This document shows positions 34,775 through 45,236 of a stretch of 47,178 bases of DNA, one piece after another. Source of the DNA: Fragilaria crotonensis. Lineage: Eukaryota > Bacillariophyta > Fragilariophyceae > Fragilariales > Fragilariaceae. Position numbers and translations under genes: made by a program. How positions within the stretch are numbered: position 1 is the stretch's first letter; the number at the start of each line of letters is the position of its first letter. The DNA is taken from the NCBI GenBank assembly GCA_022925895.1, contig JAKSYS010000504.1, forward strand, positions 1 through 47,178, in the 5' to 3' direction. The notes under the pieces were generated by a model that saw only the letters and a program-made list of their open reading frames with translations, had not been told where the DNA came from and did not search any database.

Positions 34775-35719
34775 TTACTCCTTCTTCTTGAACCATCCAC
34801 CAAGTGTAGTTCCAAATGGAGCCATGACACAGAGAGCACCTCCAACAATGTTACCAAGTGTTACGGGAATGAGATTCTTCATAAACATTTGCCCGATTGT
34901 GATCTCCGCGCCTCGAAGCATCCCAAGTGGAATGATAAACATATTGGCGACCGAGTGGTCCAATCCAAGCGCCACAAAGGCTGAGATGGGGAACCAGACA
35001 GCAGTCATCTTGCCAATCATGGAACTGCACCCTGATGCCATGTAGACCGCCATGCAAACCAACCAGTTACACAGAATTCCGCGCACAAATGCCACGTCCC
35101 ATGGCATGGCACATTTCGCAGCAGCAATAGTTGCTGCGGCAGGACCAGTTCCAAGAGTCCCAGACTTGAAGGCAAGGTATGCCAAGAGAACAGAGCCGAC
35201 AAAGTTACCGAGGTAGGATGCAATCCAATTCTTAGCCAAGTCCTTCGTTGTGGTCTTGCCTTCTGCCAGGGCGGCTGTTACGAGTGCTGTGTTGCCGGTG
35301 AAGAGCTCTGCACCGGAGGTAAGGGTCATGATGAGTCCAAACGGAAGGCCAAACGCACCAAATATAATCTTTTGGAGCCCAGGGTTCGCTGCCGCAATGC
35401 CAGGACATGCACCGCCGACACTAATGGCGAGGTAAGCACCGAAGGCAATGTGACAACCAGCAACTACGCCAAGCTTGAAGATTTTTGAGAACGAGGCTGA
35501 CGCTTTCAGGGCGCCGGCCGCAACAGCACCTTCATAAAGAGCAGCAGGGGGCTTAAGCTCCGGTGGGGGACCAACAACAGCTGCTGGTGGAGCCGCACCA
35601 CCAGTCATCTGCAGGGTAGTACTTGTATACTGATTGAGAGCGAATGCTTGCCTTTGAGGAGTAGCAAGCGCATAACCGGTGGACACCAAAAGGACGAAGA
35701 TAAAAGAGCGGGCAAACAT
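34775..35719 (-). CDS. Formate/nitrite transporter family protein (plastid NAR1-like)
   Basis: 314 aa, intact, single exon. FNT proteins are pentameric channels that pass formate, nitrite and similar anions; algal NAR1 proteins bring nitrite into the plastid. The first ~20 residues are a signal peptide (MFARSFIFVLLVSTGYALA) and are followed by a transit-like Gln/Thr-rich stretch, so secretory or plastid routing is likely. The mature part has six membrane helices and FNT marks: KIIFGAFGLPFGLIMTLTSG with ELFTGN directly after, NWIASYLGNFVGS, GILCNWLVCMAVYMAS, ALGLDHSVANMFIIPLGM and NLIPVTLGNIVGGALCV. The central His of the LDHSVANM helix and the two constriction regions are present. It is convergent with V-ATPase A, 133 bp apart. 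Substrate cannot be settled from sequence. Confidence 0.9.
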   Translation of the reverse strand: MFARSFIFVLLVSTGYALATPQRQAFALNQYTSTTLQMTGGAAPPAAVVGPPPELKPPAALYEGAVAAGALKASASFSKIFKLGVVAGCHIAFGAYLAISVGGACPGIAAANPGLQKIIFGAFGLPFGLIMTLTSGAELFTGNTALVTAALAEGKTTTKDLAKNWIASYLGNFVGSVLLAYLAFKSGTLGTGPAAATIAAAKCAMPWDVAFVRGILCNWLVCMAVYMASGCSSMIGKMTAVWFPISAFVALGLDHSVANMFIIPLGMLRGAEITIGQMFMKNLIPVTLGNIVGGALCVMAPFGTTLGGWFKKKE

Positions 35720-36355
35720 TATTTCGTGGATGGAGGAGAAAAGTTTATGGCTCCCAGTGATGCCAATTGAAGATCAAGATATGAGTGTGACCTCCTCGAT
35801 GCCAGCAGACTCCGGAACTCAATATCAACTGGAACAGATCGAAATTAATGCCTCTCATCGTACAAAGTACTGGAAAATGTGACAGCAAAAACGCAAGTTC
35901 CGGAACCAGCACGTCATGAATGGAGGCACAAGCACGAGACGCGAGACGCGAGGCTCAACATGTCGGTGTTTTACACGCACGCCTATGATACAGACTACAG
36001 TACGTCGCTCTTGTGCCTAGAGTCAGAAATCGGACGCGGCGACTGCGACATCAATTTCGCGCAAAATAAGCTCCGTACTCCAGTACTCCGGTAATGCTGA
36101 CAATGCATGCAGTACGACTAGCAGAAGTATTCGTTGTCGCATCTTCTTGATTTGGTATGGTAGCAATACTCCACCTTTCGCATCTCTCGGCACGTGTCCC
36201 TCATTCTGTTCCGAAGAATATCGACTAGCGTACCTCTGTGCTTTTCGCATGTGAATTTGAAATTGTGGGATGTGGGACCCCACAATGGCACATCGTTGGA
36301 AAAGTAGTGACTTATCTGTACATATCCTTCTAGAGTAGCGTTATGGTGTTGAGCT
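35720..36355. other. Intergenic, upstream of the FNT gene
   Basis: 636 bp between two minus-strand genes. No gene or repeat is recognised; short open frames here are GC-neutral and unsupported. Confidence 0.45.
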
Positions 36356-38013
36356 TCAAAAGTCTTCCAGCCCGTAGGGATCATAGGTGTCGAGGTCTGC
36401 ATCCTCTAGGTCCAACATGGCTGAGATTCCGATAGCAGGGGGAGACTCGACAGAGTCTAAGTCCTCGTCATCACCATATAGAAGGTCATAAAGATCACGG
36501 CGTTCATCGCGGAGTCGGTTAATGCTGCCATCTGGTTCTTTCACCTTCTTCGCTGTTTCAGCTTTCTTTTTGACTGGCGGGTCGTCAGCACTACCAACAA
36601 TGCCATTGGAAGTCAGAGGTACTGCCATCTTTACAGCCGCCTTCTTGACCTTTCGAACCTTCTTAACCTTGGCCTTCACGATCGGCTGGCCGTCTTCGTC
36701 AACGTCGCGAGGACTTCGTTTTGTGACCTCGTCAGTTTTTGCAGGTCCCACCACCTGAGCAAGTCGAACTTTGCTTTCAGGATTGGTTCGCGGGGATCTC
36801 TTCGGTTTTTTCGGTTCCTTTTCTGGCCGGGCCTTCGCCATCACGGACGTCCTTTGTCGAATCGACGACGTGGTTTTGTTGCGATAGTCGTCATCCTGCC
36901 ATTTGGCTTTCATCGCCTCACTTATCTTGCGCCGGTAGTCGTCATCGCGGTTGTTCGAAGCAGCTCTGCGATTCCGTATTTTCTCCATCATTTTCTCCCG
37001 GAAATCAGGTTCCAGCCACTTGGCCTTAAGCGTTTCTGATATTTTCTGCCTCATATCGCCTCTAGCATTGATTACTGTCGTCTTGTTCATCATGGATTCT
37101 CGATACGCTGCATCTGAGTCCCATTTCTTTCGAAGCGATGCACTAATCTTGGCTCGTGTCTCCGCAGAATGAGAATCCTGATCGCACTTTGGAAGGATCA
37201 AGCGACGCCTCGGCATTTCTCCATTAGCCCATTTGGCCTTGAGAATGGCACTTATTTTCTGCCTCGTCTCGTCAGTCGGTCGAAAGCCTCCTTTCTCCGT
37301 CTGACGCGCCCGGCGTTCCGCAGCTTTCCTATTGCGTTCGTCTTTCTTCTGTCGTTCGTACTCTTCCTCGGTCATATTCAAGGCCTCTAACTTTTCAAGA
37401 AATCGTTCTCTGTTCTTGGCGCGGACCCCCTCGGCAATACGTTGACGAACGTCGGCCGGACGTGCCTGTCCCTTGTTCCAAGGTGTTCTCCCTTGTTCGC
37501 GGCAGATATCTTTGCTTTGCTAGCATTAGTGTGTGAATAACCTCCAAGTTCCGTCGGACGTGGAATGTCTTCGACTGTTTCCGTTTCCTTTACCAACAAC
37601 GTCACATTCTCGCATACCTCATCGCTGGGACCTAGCTGAGCGGACAGCTTCATCTCCGCTTCCGTCCTTTCCGTGTCAAACAAAGGCGTTGCTGCTGTTC
37701 GTTTCTGTTGTTTTGGTTGTGGTTGTTGACCATGTGACAACACAGCAGCCTTTTGCCTCCCCATTGGCGATGCTAAATTCTTGGGTGAGGAAATCCTCGG
37801 GGCGCTCGAAATTCGAGACGATAGAGTTCCCTGGAAGGCAGTTGCAACCCAACCGATACTATGATCGCAGCAAAAATACGAGAATATGGATATGGCGAAG
37901 CAAAGAAAAGATTGAGTGCACCATCGCCACAGCCATCGTTTTCTCCGCACAGTCGGTTGTGCAAGCGTGGCGCTTGAGCTTAGTAAATTGGTTTTGTTCA
38001 CTCTCGGGACCAT
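36356..38013 (-). CDS. Plastid-targeted protein with repeated NUMOD3-like motifs, one frame break
   Basis: About 553 aa from ATG 38013. The N-terminus is basic, then hydrophobic (TQSFLCFAISIFSYFCC), then VATAFQGTLSS, an ASAF-like plastid cleavage site. The mature part carries at least five copies of a DNA-binding modular motif: AKISAANKG plus TPWNKG, RQKISAILKAKW, RAKISASLRKKW, RQKISETLKAKW and RRKISEAMKAKW, separated by 25-45 residues. A long Lys/Arg/Pro-rich stretch and an acidic C-terminus (DLEDADLDTYDPYGLEDF) follow. NUMOD3 motifs normally accompany homing endonucleases; no GIY-YIG or HNH domain is visible here. A missing G in a GGG run near 37484 breaks the frame between the first and later motifs. 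A plastid DNA- or RNA-binding protein is inferred. Confidence 0.75.
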
Positions 38014-38480
38014 TATACCACTCTAAACATCTACAATTCCAACTCGACTGATCAAAGTGCTGTACACAGTGGGTTGTGGAAGCGCTGCAATGTAGATGCA
38101 AACGAAGTCACCAAACTACCAACTGTATCAATGTGATCAGAAAGTTTGTTGTCCGCTGTAACGTTTTCTATCTCACATGTCGTACTTCGAACTCCGAGTG
38201 CAGAAACGTGTGAGTGGCTGACCACTTCAACGGGTCACGGACAGGCGACATCCACATACAGTACAGTAGGAACACGCTAGTACAGGTGCTGGGGCGTCTC
38301 GAGTCTTGATGCTGTCGTGCTGTCGCACATATTTGCACCTGTTCCTAAAGATTCCTACCTTGCGTTGTTGATGTCAACAATCCAACCTGTTGAGTCTCCG
38401 TTGTCATCACATTCAATAATGTCCGATAGGGCCTGAAGGCGAGGGAGCGGATCGACTATCTTCCATCGTATTTTCCAAAT
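38014..38480. other. Divergent promoter region
   Basis: 467 bp between the NUMOD3-like gene (-) and the membrane protein gene (+). No distinct motif is recognised. Confidence 0.45.
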
Positions 38481-39627
38481 ATGACGGCAAACGCAGCTGG
38501 AGCTTCTCCAACAGCAGTGGCACCCACTCCCAAAACCAATACGAACGCGACCAAAGGACAGCAACACGAACAACCTCATGTGTCGGACAACAATCCTCGA
38601 TGGAAGGGATACGCCTACCTTGCTTTTGCATCTCTTGTGTGTTGCGCCTCCACCGGCAACGTTAAGGAAAAAAGTAGTGAATTCGTGGTATCTGTCGCTG
38701 TCGGATCCGTATCGTTTGCTCTATCCATGATCATCTTATTACTAGATCGATTCCATGGCTGTTTCGAATCATTCAAGTTTCATAGAGCGCATGACGGAAA
38801 GTTGGAAGGCTTCTTTCTGATATTTTTTGTAATGTGGTGGGTGTTTGGTGTTTGGATCATGACACAATCAGGAGGAGCTGGGTACTTTGCACTGAACATT
38901 TATTTCTCGTCATGGCTGTCTTTATTCGCGAGTTGCTATACTCTGAACGATTGGTCAGGCAGCAAGGACATTATCACTATACAGGAGCTCACAGCTCTCA
39001 GTGCGACTTTAAGGGGATGGTATTGTCTGTTGTTTTCTTCATTGGTTGTTATGGGGTCGGGTGCAGACATGCATCGACACTTGAGCGAAGATGGTCCGAA
39101 GCAACAGGCTTCCTTTTCTGTGGCTCTTGGACTTATTTCAATGATTGTGGCATCAATATATATACTTGCCTACTATCGGATCCTTTCGTTCGTTCCGCTA
39201 AGTGGTTGCGTCGAACTGAGTGTCGCTGGCGTCATGATGGTGCTTTGGATTATTGGGTACGTCCTACATGTGTCAGTGGTAGTGTTTCTTGTGTGTTGTA
39301 TCGCTCGGAACTAACTTTCGCTGCCGATTAAAATGAAGAGTTGGAATCTTGACCCAAGATGAGAGTGTCGCCGCCTCCATCTCTGGTCAATGTCGGGCAG
39401 AAGACAATGAGTCTCTCGATGCCGCTGTTCCCGGGTCCAACCTGTACGTCTTTACCTGGATATGCTTGGTTAGTGTTTTGGACATTGCCATGTGCTGGAA
39501 GGCGTCACAAGCAATGGCATTTGCCCATGCGGGTTCCACGCAAGCTTCTAATCGCCAAAGGGCCACCTCGGAAGGAGATGCAGAAGAACTGCACGACGAC
39601 GACGATGATGAGGATGACGAAGTGTAG
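38481..39627 (+). CDS. Multi-pass membrane protein of unknown function, two exons
   Basis: Exon 1 is 38481-39256, exon 2 39339-39627; the 82-nt intron has a GTACGT donor and GAAG acceptor and the join reads IIGVGILTQDESV. The 354-aa product starts with a polar Thr/Pro/Asn-rich segment, then about seven or eight hydrophobic helices arranged in two similar halves (AYLAFASLVCCAS; VVSVAVGSVSFALSMIILLL; FFLIFFVMWWVFGVWIM; YFSSWLSLFASCY; then WYCLLFSSLVVMGSG; ALGLISMIVASIYILAYY; GVMMVLWIIG; LYVFTWICLVSVLDIAM). The tail is very acidic (HDDDDDEDDEV). Halves of four helices each with matching VGSVSFALSMI and ALGLISMIVAS blocks suggest an internal duplication. Family not recognised; no frame break. Confidence 0.78.
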
Positions 39628-40051
39628 ATACGTTCAACCACCTTGAAGAGTGCGAATGGACTTTTACTAACATTATTGAACATGATAGCTGACGCAAGCA
39701 ATGCCTCTCAAGTCCGAATTCCCTGCTGCACTTCTGTAACAACTCCAGCAGTCCTCTAGGTCCTTCGCATTTTGCATGCATTGAGAATTGAGACTCCATA
39801 CTCGGTGCTAGTAGTAATTCGAGTTGTACAAGTGCACCAGGATCCGTGCAATTACCGAGGACGGAGTGCAAGTACCACCGCATGTTCCTTTTAATGGTTT
39901 TTTGGATTTTTAAAACTTTTTTAAATCATTTCCGATTCCCAATCCGTGTCTGACTGGAAAACCTGTCCATTCGTCAGACGCCGGCATCGCGACTCGCGAT
40001 TCGCGATGCTGGACGCCAATCGCTTCCGGGTTTCAAAACCAAACACGCAAT
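39628..40051. other. Intergenic with a short palindrome
   Basis: No gene. Positions 39984-39992 and 40001-40009 form a 9-bp inverted repeat (GCATCGCGA/TCGCGATGC) shortly before the left LTR. Confidence 0.5.
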
Positions 40052-40364
40052 CACTTGAGACTATCACCGGAGATGATACTCTAATCGTAGAAAATAGTAC
40101 GTAGTACCGTAGGAAAATTACTGTAGGGAGGTTTCACACAAAGTACGTTCTGAGAAATTTATAAGCTACAGTAAAATTCGGCACTCGATCGTATGAACGA
40201 CAAACTCGTCGAACGTGTCAAGTGGCACTTGACATTTCGGGTAGTTCGTACGAAATTAATTAGAGACCGGACAGTACAGTGTATCATGTTTCACATTTCG
40301 ATGGATGACCTCACAGTAGCACAGTACAACGATGGCATCGCAGTCCAGTGCAGCGTAGGTTTCA
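40052..40364 (-). repeat. 3' LTR
   Basis: ~313 bp, ~98% identical to 46863-47174. On the coding strand it starts TGAAACCTACG and ends ...GTCTCA or a few bases later (CTCAAGTG is shared by both copies). It contains a 19-bp palindrome at 40216-40234. Confidence 0.92.
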
Positions 40365-40381
40365 ATTCTCCCTTTCATCCA
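40365..40381 (-). promoter_or_regulatory. Polypurine tract
   Basis: On the coding strand the bases just before the 3' LTR read GGATGAAAGGGAGAATT, a purine-rich primer for plus-strand DNA synthesis directly abutting the TG of the LTR. Confidence 0.7.
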
Positions 40382-40477
40382 TAAATGCTGAAACAAAACA
40401 CAAAACGTCAGTTAAAATAGATACGAGTCAAACGAGGGTTACAGTTTGAACAAGAGACACAAGGGTTTGGGTGGCCG

Positions 40478-43400
40478 TTACCATCCTTGGACCAGTTTGC
40501 GGACGCGTTCGAAACTCTCACGATTTAGTCCTTTCGTAAGAAAATCCGCCCACTGCTCCTGAGTGTCGACCTTCACGATGGCGACCGTGCCATCACGCAC
40601 GTGCTGCCAGAAGAAGTGCCACTTCACCTGGAAGTACTTCGTGCGGTTGGTGATGCGTTGGTTTACGGAAGAAGCGCGCCATTGTTGTCTTCGAAGACTT
40701 GACACTTGATCGTCGACGTGAACGTGCGAGGAAGTTTGATGCCGGAGGCGACTTCCTGGAGCATGGAACGGAGGGCAAGAGCGTACGCATCGCGGAGCTG
40801 AGCGGAGTATTCGGCTTCGAGCGTGGACAAGGAGATCTCACTTTGGAGGTGAGATTTCCACAAAATGGGACATCCGCCGAGCGTGATGATGTACCCAGTT
40901 CGAGACTTCGCGGAGGTCGGAGAACGATCGGGATCACGGCCATGGAGACCGGCGAAGTCGGCGTCGACATAACAGTCGAGATCCAGCGTGCCGGTGGGCT
41001 TGACGATCATGCCCATGTCGCTCGTGCGATGCAAGTAGCGAACGAGAGTTGACGGCGGACGCGTGGCTTCGTTTCGGGCTGTGGCAGAACCTGGCGACCT
41101 GGCTGACGGCGAAAGCGATGTCGGGGCGAGTGTTTGTGGACAAATAGAGAAGCATGCCGACGATTGAACGGTAGCTCCACGTTTCCGTCATGGGGATCCG
41201 TCGGGGTCGATTCCAGTGCGGCCTGAGCGGCTGGCGTCCAGTTGTAATTGCTGTCGGACATGCCAGTCGCTTCCTTGATTTCTGGATGAGACCTTCTGGG
41301 TCAACGTCAGGGTGCCATTCGTAGCGTCGCGAGTGAAATTGATGCCGAGGAAGTCGGTGAACGTGCCCTCGCGAGTAAAGTTAAACCCTTCGCTTCCAGG
41401 TTGGCGAAGAGCTTGTCAAGGTCGTTTGGTCGCGATAGGCGATACCTAAATCATCCACGTATAGAACCACCATAATTGTATCTTTGTAGAGTAGACACGG
41501 GTCGTTAGCGCAGGCTTTAAAGCCTTCCTCGCGCAAAGCCTCCGACAAGTGTTGGTACCAAAGTCGTGGCGCCACACTCAAGCCATAAAGGCTTTTCAGG
41601 AGTCGCAGGCACGTGGCGTGGCCTCTCGGAGAGTGGAATCCACGTGGCAAATGGATCCAGACTGGATCCGAAAGCGGGGCTTGAACGAACGCGCTGCTGA
41701 AGTCAATTGTGCAAGTTTTCCAGTTCAAAGTTAGTGAGAGAACTAGGAACAACCGTACAGTACTCCAAGCCACGACTGGGGCAAAAGTCTCCTGAACGTT
41801 TTCTTGGAGATCGCCTCTTACACAGTAGCGTGCCTTGTACTTACTGATAGTACCATCGGGAGTACGTTTGCGACGAAACACCCAAGTACCGGGCAAAATT
41901 CGAGTCTTGGCTTCCGTGATCGGCACTTCGATCCATGTACCGTTTTTCTGCAAACTTTGAATTTCGTCGTTTGCAGCCTTCAGCCATTTTTCGATGTTGT
42001 CGTGATCCGCCATCGCTTCGTTGAAGCTCAGAGTGTCAGGATCGCTGACACTCGCCTTATACGACGAGGGAGGTGGCGAAAGACACTCGGCGACTTCATT
42101 GTACAGCCATTCGAGGAGGTTCCATCAGATTCGGCAATGTAACCGTGTCCTTGCTGTCCGTCGTATCCGAGGCGGACAGGTGCCGAGCGATTGCGAGTGG
42201 AGCGACGAGGTTCGTGTTTAACAGGTGTGCTCTTTGCTTTTGTTGCCTTTGAGCGACTGGTTGCTCGCTCACTTTCTTGTCGCTTTCGTTTGCAGGACGA
42301 ATTGGAGTCGGCGACGATGGGAAGAGTTTGACTGGAGTTGGAGTCGGAGTTGAGGCGCAATCGGCGTAGGCGGTTGCGGAGTCGCCTCCTTGGAGTCAGC
42401 AACGGAGTGGCAGGGGGAGGAGGCACAACGACTGGTGGTGGCGTCGCGATTTGCTCCCTTGGAGGCGGCAACGGAGTTGACAGCGGAGGTGGAGCGACTG
42501 GAAGAACCTGAGGAGGAGTCGCGTTGTCGAGAGCGGTTGCGACGCGTTGCATCTGGGAGAGGAGTTCGTTCGCTTGCTCGTAATCGGTGGAGCCAGCAAT
42601 CAGCCTTTCTTCGTCTTCGTCGTCGAGGACGTATTGGAACGTCGAGTCTCGGAACATTCGTTGCCAACAATCATCGTTGAAGTTCGGAAGGTCGTCGGCG
42701 GAAGCGGGGACAGTTGCGAACCAATCGTCAAAGACGATGTGAAACTGCGGAGTGATGTACCCCGTTTGAGGATTCAAGACAAGAGGGACCGAGCTGGCGT
42801 GTTTGTCGGAGAATCCGAGGTTGACAGTGCGAGTTGAGCGAGGAGTCCAACGTGGCAATTTCTTGCCGTCCGAGATCATTTTGTCGAGGACATAAACTGG
42901 ACATCCCCAAACGTGGACGTCCATCAATTTCTTTTGCTCCCAACGAGTCTTTGTGAAGACGTCGTGCGGGAAAGGCCAGTTCGTGGGTCAGGCATGTGGT
43001 TCACTAGGAACACAGCATGCTTGACGGCGAGCCAAAGTGTGGGGTCGGCGACGTCCGGCCAATGGATGGCCGAATGCAGCATCATGGTTCGTGCGATCGC
43101 CATGATGGTTCGGATGTTGCGTTCGGCGATCCCATTGTGATGGTGAGCGCCGACGCCGGCGAATCGGATGACTTGTTGGAACTCGGCGAGGTTGCGAGAG
43201 AACTCGCGGACGTGAACGTTTTGAGTTGTCGGCGAGATACTCTTGCGGCGTCACTCCTGTGTTGCGACACATTCGCTCAAAACTCTCTTTGCCTTGAGCG
43301 TTTCGTGGGAGTTCAAACTTACTTGATGCTCCACAAAAATAAACCCGGAGGCGTGGTCAACGAAGACAACCACCGGTATACATGTCGTCGAGTTTCGTTT

Positions 43401-44579
43401 TCCAGCGGAGGTAAGTAGACGTCCACGAGTGCTGCAAATAAAATGGTCGACGGAAATGCGTTGACCTGGGAGAGATTGTCTGTTTTAGAGCGTGCGCTCT
43501 ATCTTTGACAACAGACGAAGGCGTCGTGCCAGGAATTGGACGTCGATGTTGTTTGCCATATTGGCAGGCGGCGCATTTTGGGAACGAGGTAAGTCGACAT
43601 GCGGCGGTTTGTAATCGGCGACTTTCTTCCGTTTTGCTGACGACGCCGGAACGCAGGATGAACTGGACCTTCTTGAAGCCGACGTGACCCAACGATAGTG
43701 CCAACGAAGCAATTCTTTCTCTGCTTCATTGAGGTTGAGGTTTCGTTCGTGAACGGTGTTCACAATCGAAACGAGCGTCGGCGGCCTTGAAAGGATCGGT
43801 TGCGTTGTACGCTTCCGACGTTGGGAGATTGTTCTGCGGGTTGACGTTTGCAGTGACAGGTCCTCGATTGGCATCGTTCGGGACGCCACTGAGCGTCAGA
43901 CGATTCGGTTCGATGGTGATCGTTTCGTCAGGGTAAGTCTGGAGGAGACTGGACGTCGAGAGGAGTCGGACTTTGATGTTGGGAACATGAAACGCGGGGA
44001 CCTTGAGGAGTCGAAGGTTTCCAAGCTGATCGTGGACAGCCCAAGTGACTTCGCCTTGGCCTTTAATTTGTAGACCCTTGGCGATGCCTTTTAGCTGCGT
44101 GATCGTTCCGGGCGACGTGACGGGGCCTTCGAAATCGGAGATGTCGGGCGTGATCGAAATGCTTGCGCCCGAGTCCCAAATGATGGGGCTCGTGTTTGCT
44201 TTGGGTCCGAGGGCTTCTCGCATACGAGCGGGAGCCTGGAGAGCCATGCGAAGCGGCGTCGAATGGCATGCCAGATGAACGTGCGAGAGGATTTTGTTGG
44301 CGGCGGCACGTTGGTGGAACGTGAGCGGAGCGATTGCGAACGGGTCGGGCGAGTTGGCGGGTGCCACAGGGCAATACTTCGCGGTTCGTGGCGACGAACG
44401 TGGGCGTTTGGAGCACCAGGAAGGACACGAACGCTTGGTTTTGGGTGTATCCCTCTCCCTTTTGGCCTGTGGTAGGCGGCAACGGTGCAGGGCGACGAGA
44501 ATTGCGAAGCGAGTCGGCACGACGTTGGAGACGGAGTGCGCGTTCCTTGAGAGTCGCGAAGTGACGAAAGTCGTCGCGC
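40478..44579 (-). CDS. pol: Copia pol: protease, integrase, reverse transcriptase, RNase H (frame broken)
   Basis: Order along the transcript: aspartic protease with [13 protein letters not shown] (near 44170); gag-pre-integrase with LLRWHYR and a zinc site ending [13 protein letters not shown]; integrase core with a D-x-x-x-x HNGIAE-type region around 43080-43200 ([13 protein letters not shown]-like, split over frames); [15 protein letters not shown]; a Pro-rich linker (42350-42580); reverse transcriptase with [48 protein letters not shown] and the catalytic [11 protein letters not shown] (41460); RNase H with [41 protein letters not shown] and [11 protein letters not shown]. The C-terminal stop is at 40478. 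Indels split this into at least eight open pieces. It is likely continuous with gag as one polyprotein. Confidence 0.88.
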
Positions 44580-45236
44580 TCAGCAACCGTAGGAGGTCGC
44601 GAAGCGACATATCCCTGTTGTCGGAGACGGAGAGGGTACGAACGGTGCAGTTTGTTGGCTCGGATTCCGGAATTGAAGCGGGGCGGAGCGAACGACTTCT
44701 TGAGAAGTCGTGAGAAACGACGACGTTGATCGCGAGTGAACGGAGGAGGAGATGAGGGGAGCCGTCGAAGCGACGGGAGGTTGCTGTAGGAGCGTTGACG
44801 GGAAGACCGAGAGAAAGAGAAGGATAACCCAAACGGTAGGAGCGAACGCGAGCGTTGGGTGACGAAGAACAACTTGATGAAGATTGTTGGCGACCCAAGC
44901 CAAAATGGTCGACCATGGGATGGCGGATGCCAAATAGATAGCAAGGTTAACCAAAATAGGAACCATTGCACAAATGGCAAAGGAAGAGACAAGAAGTAGC
45001 CATGGGTTCGCACCTCGGATGAGGTTTAGAAGCGAACGAGGAGGAGACGCGATGTTTGGCTTGACTGGAAAGTCAAGCATCCAAACGGAGGGATCCGGCG
45101 CCAACATGCTGAGATTTGCCCTTGGCGACAGTGTCGGAGCGGGAGGACGACGTTCTCCACCGGTGTGAGTGGCAGTTGTGTGCGTGACGGTCCAACGACG
45201 ACACTTCTCGCACCAGTTGAAGGTTTTATCCTTCAC
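44580..45236 (-). CDS. Gag-pol linker with Cys/His motif and hydrophobic helices
   Basis: Between the Gag zinc knuckle and the protease the frame encodes TFNWCEKCRRWTVTHTTATH, a C-x2-C...H...H zinc-finger-like motif, then a stretch with membrane-helix character: WLLLVSSFAICAMVPILVNL, IYLASAIPWSTILAWV and FAPTVWVILLFLSVFPSTLL. The gag frame stops at 45233, two bases away. A missing A in the AAA run there would make the two continuous, so this is probably an internal part of one polyprotein rather than a separate gene. Membrane segments at this position are not standard in Ty1/copia. The last ~60 residues are Ser/Pro-rich and may be out of frame. Confidence 0.6.
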   Translation of the reverse strand: MKDKTFNWCEKCRRWTVTHTTATHTGGERRPPAPTLSPRANLSMLAPDPSVWMLDFPVKPNIASPPRSLLNLIRGANPWLLLVSSFAICAMVPILVNLAIYLASAIPWSTILAWVANNLHQVVLRHPTLAFAPTVWVILLFLSVFPSTLLQQPPVASTAPLISSSVHSRSTSSFLTTSQEVVRSAPLQFRNPSQQTAPFVPSPSPTTGICRFATSYGC

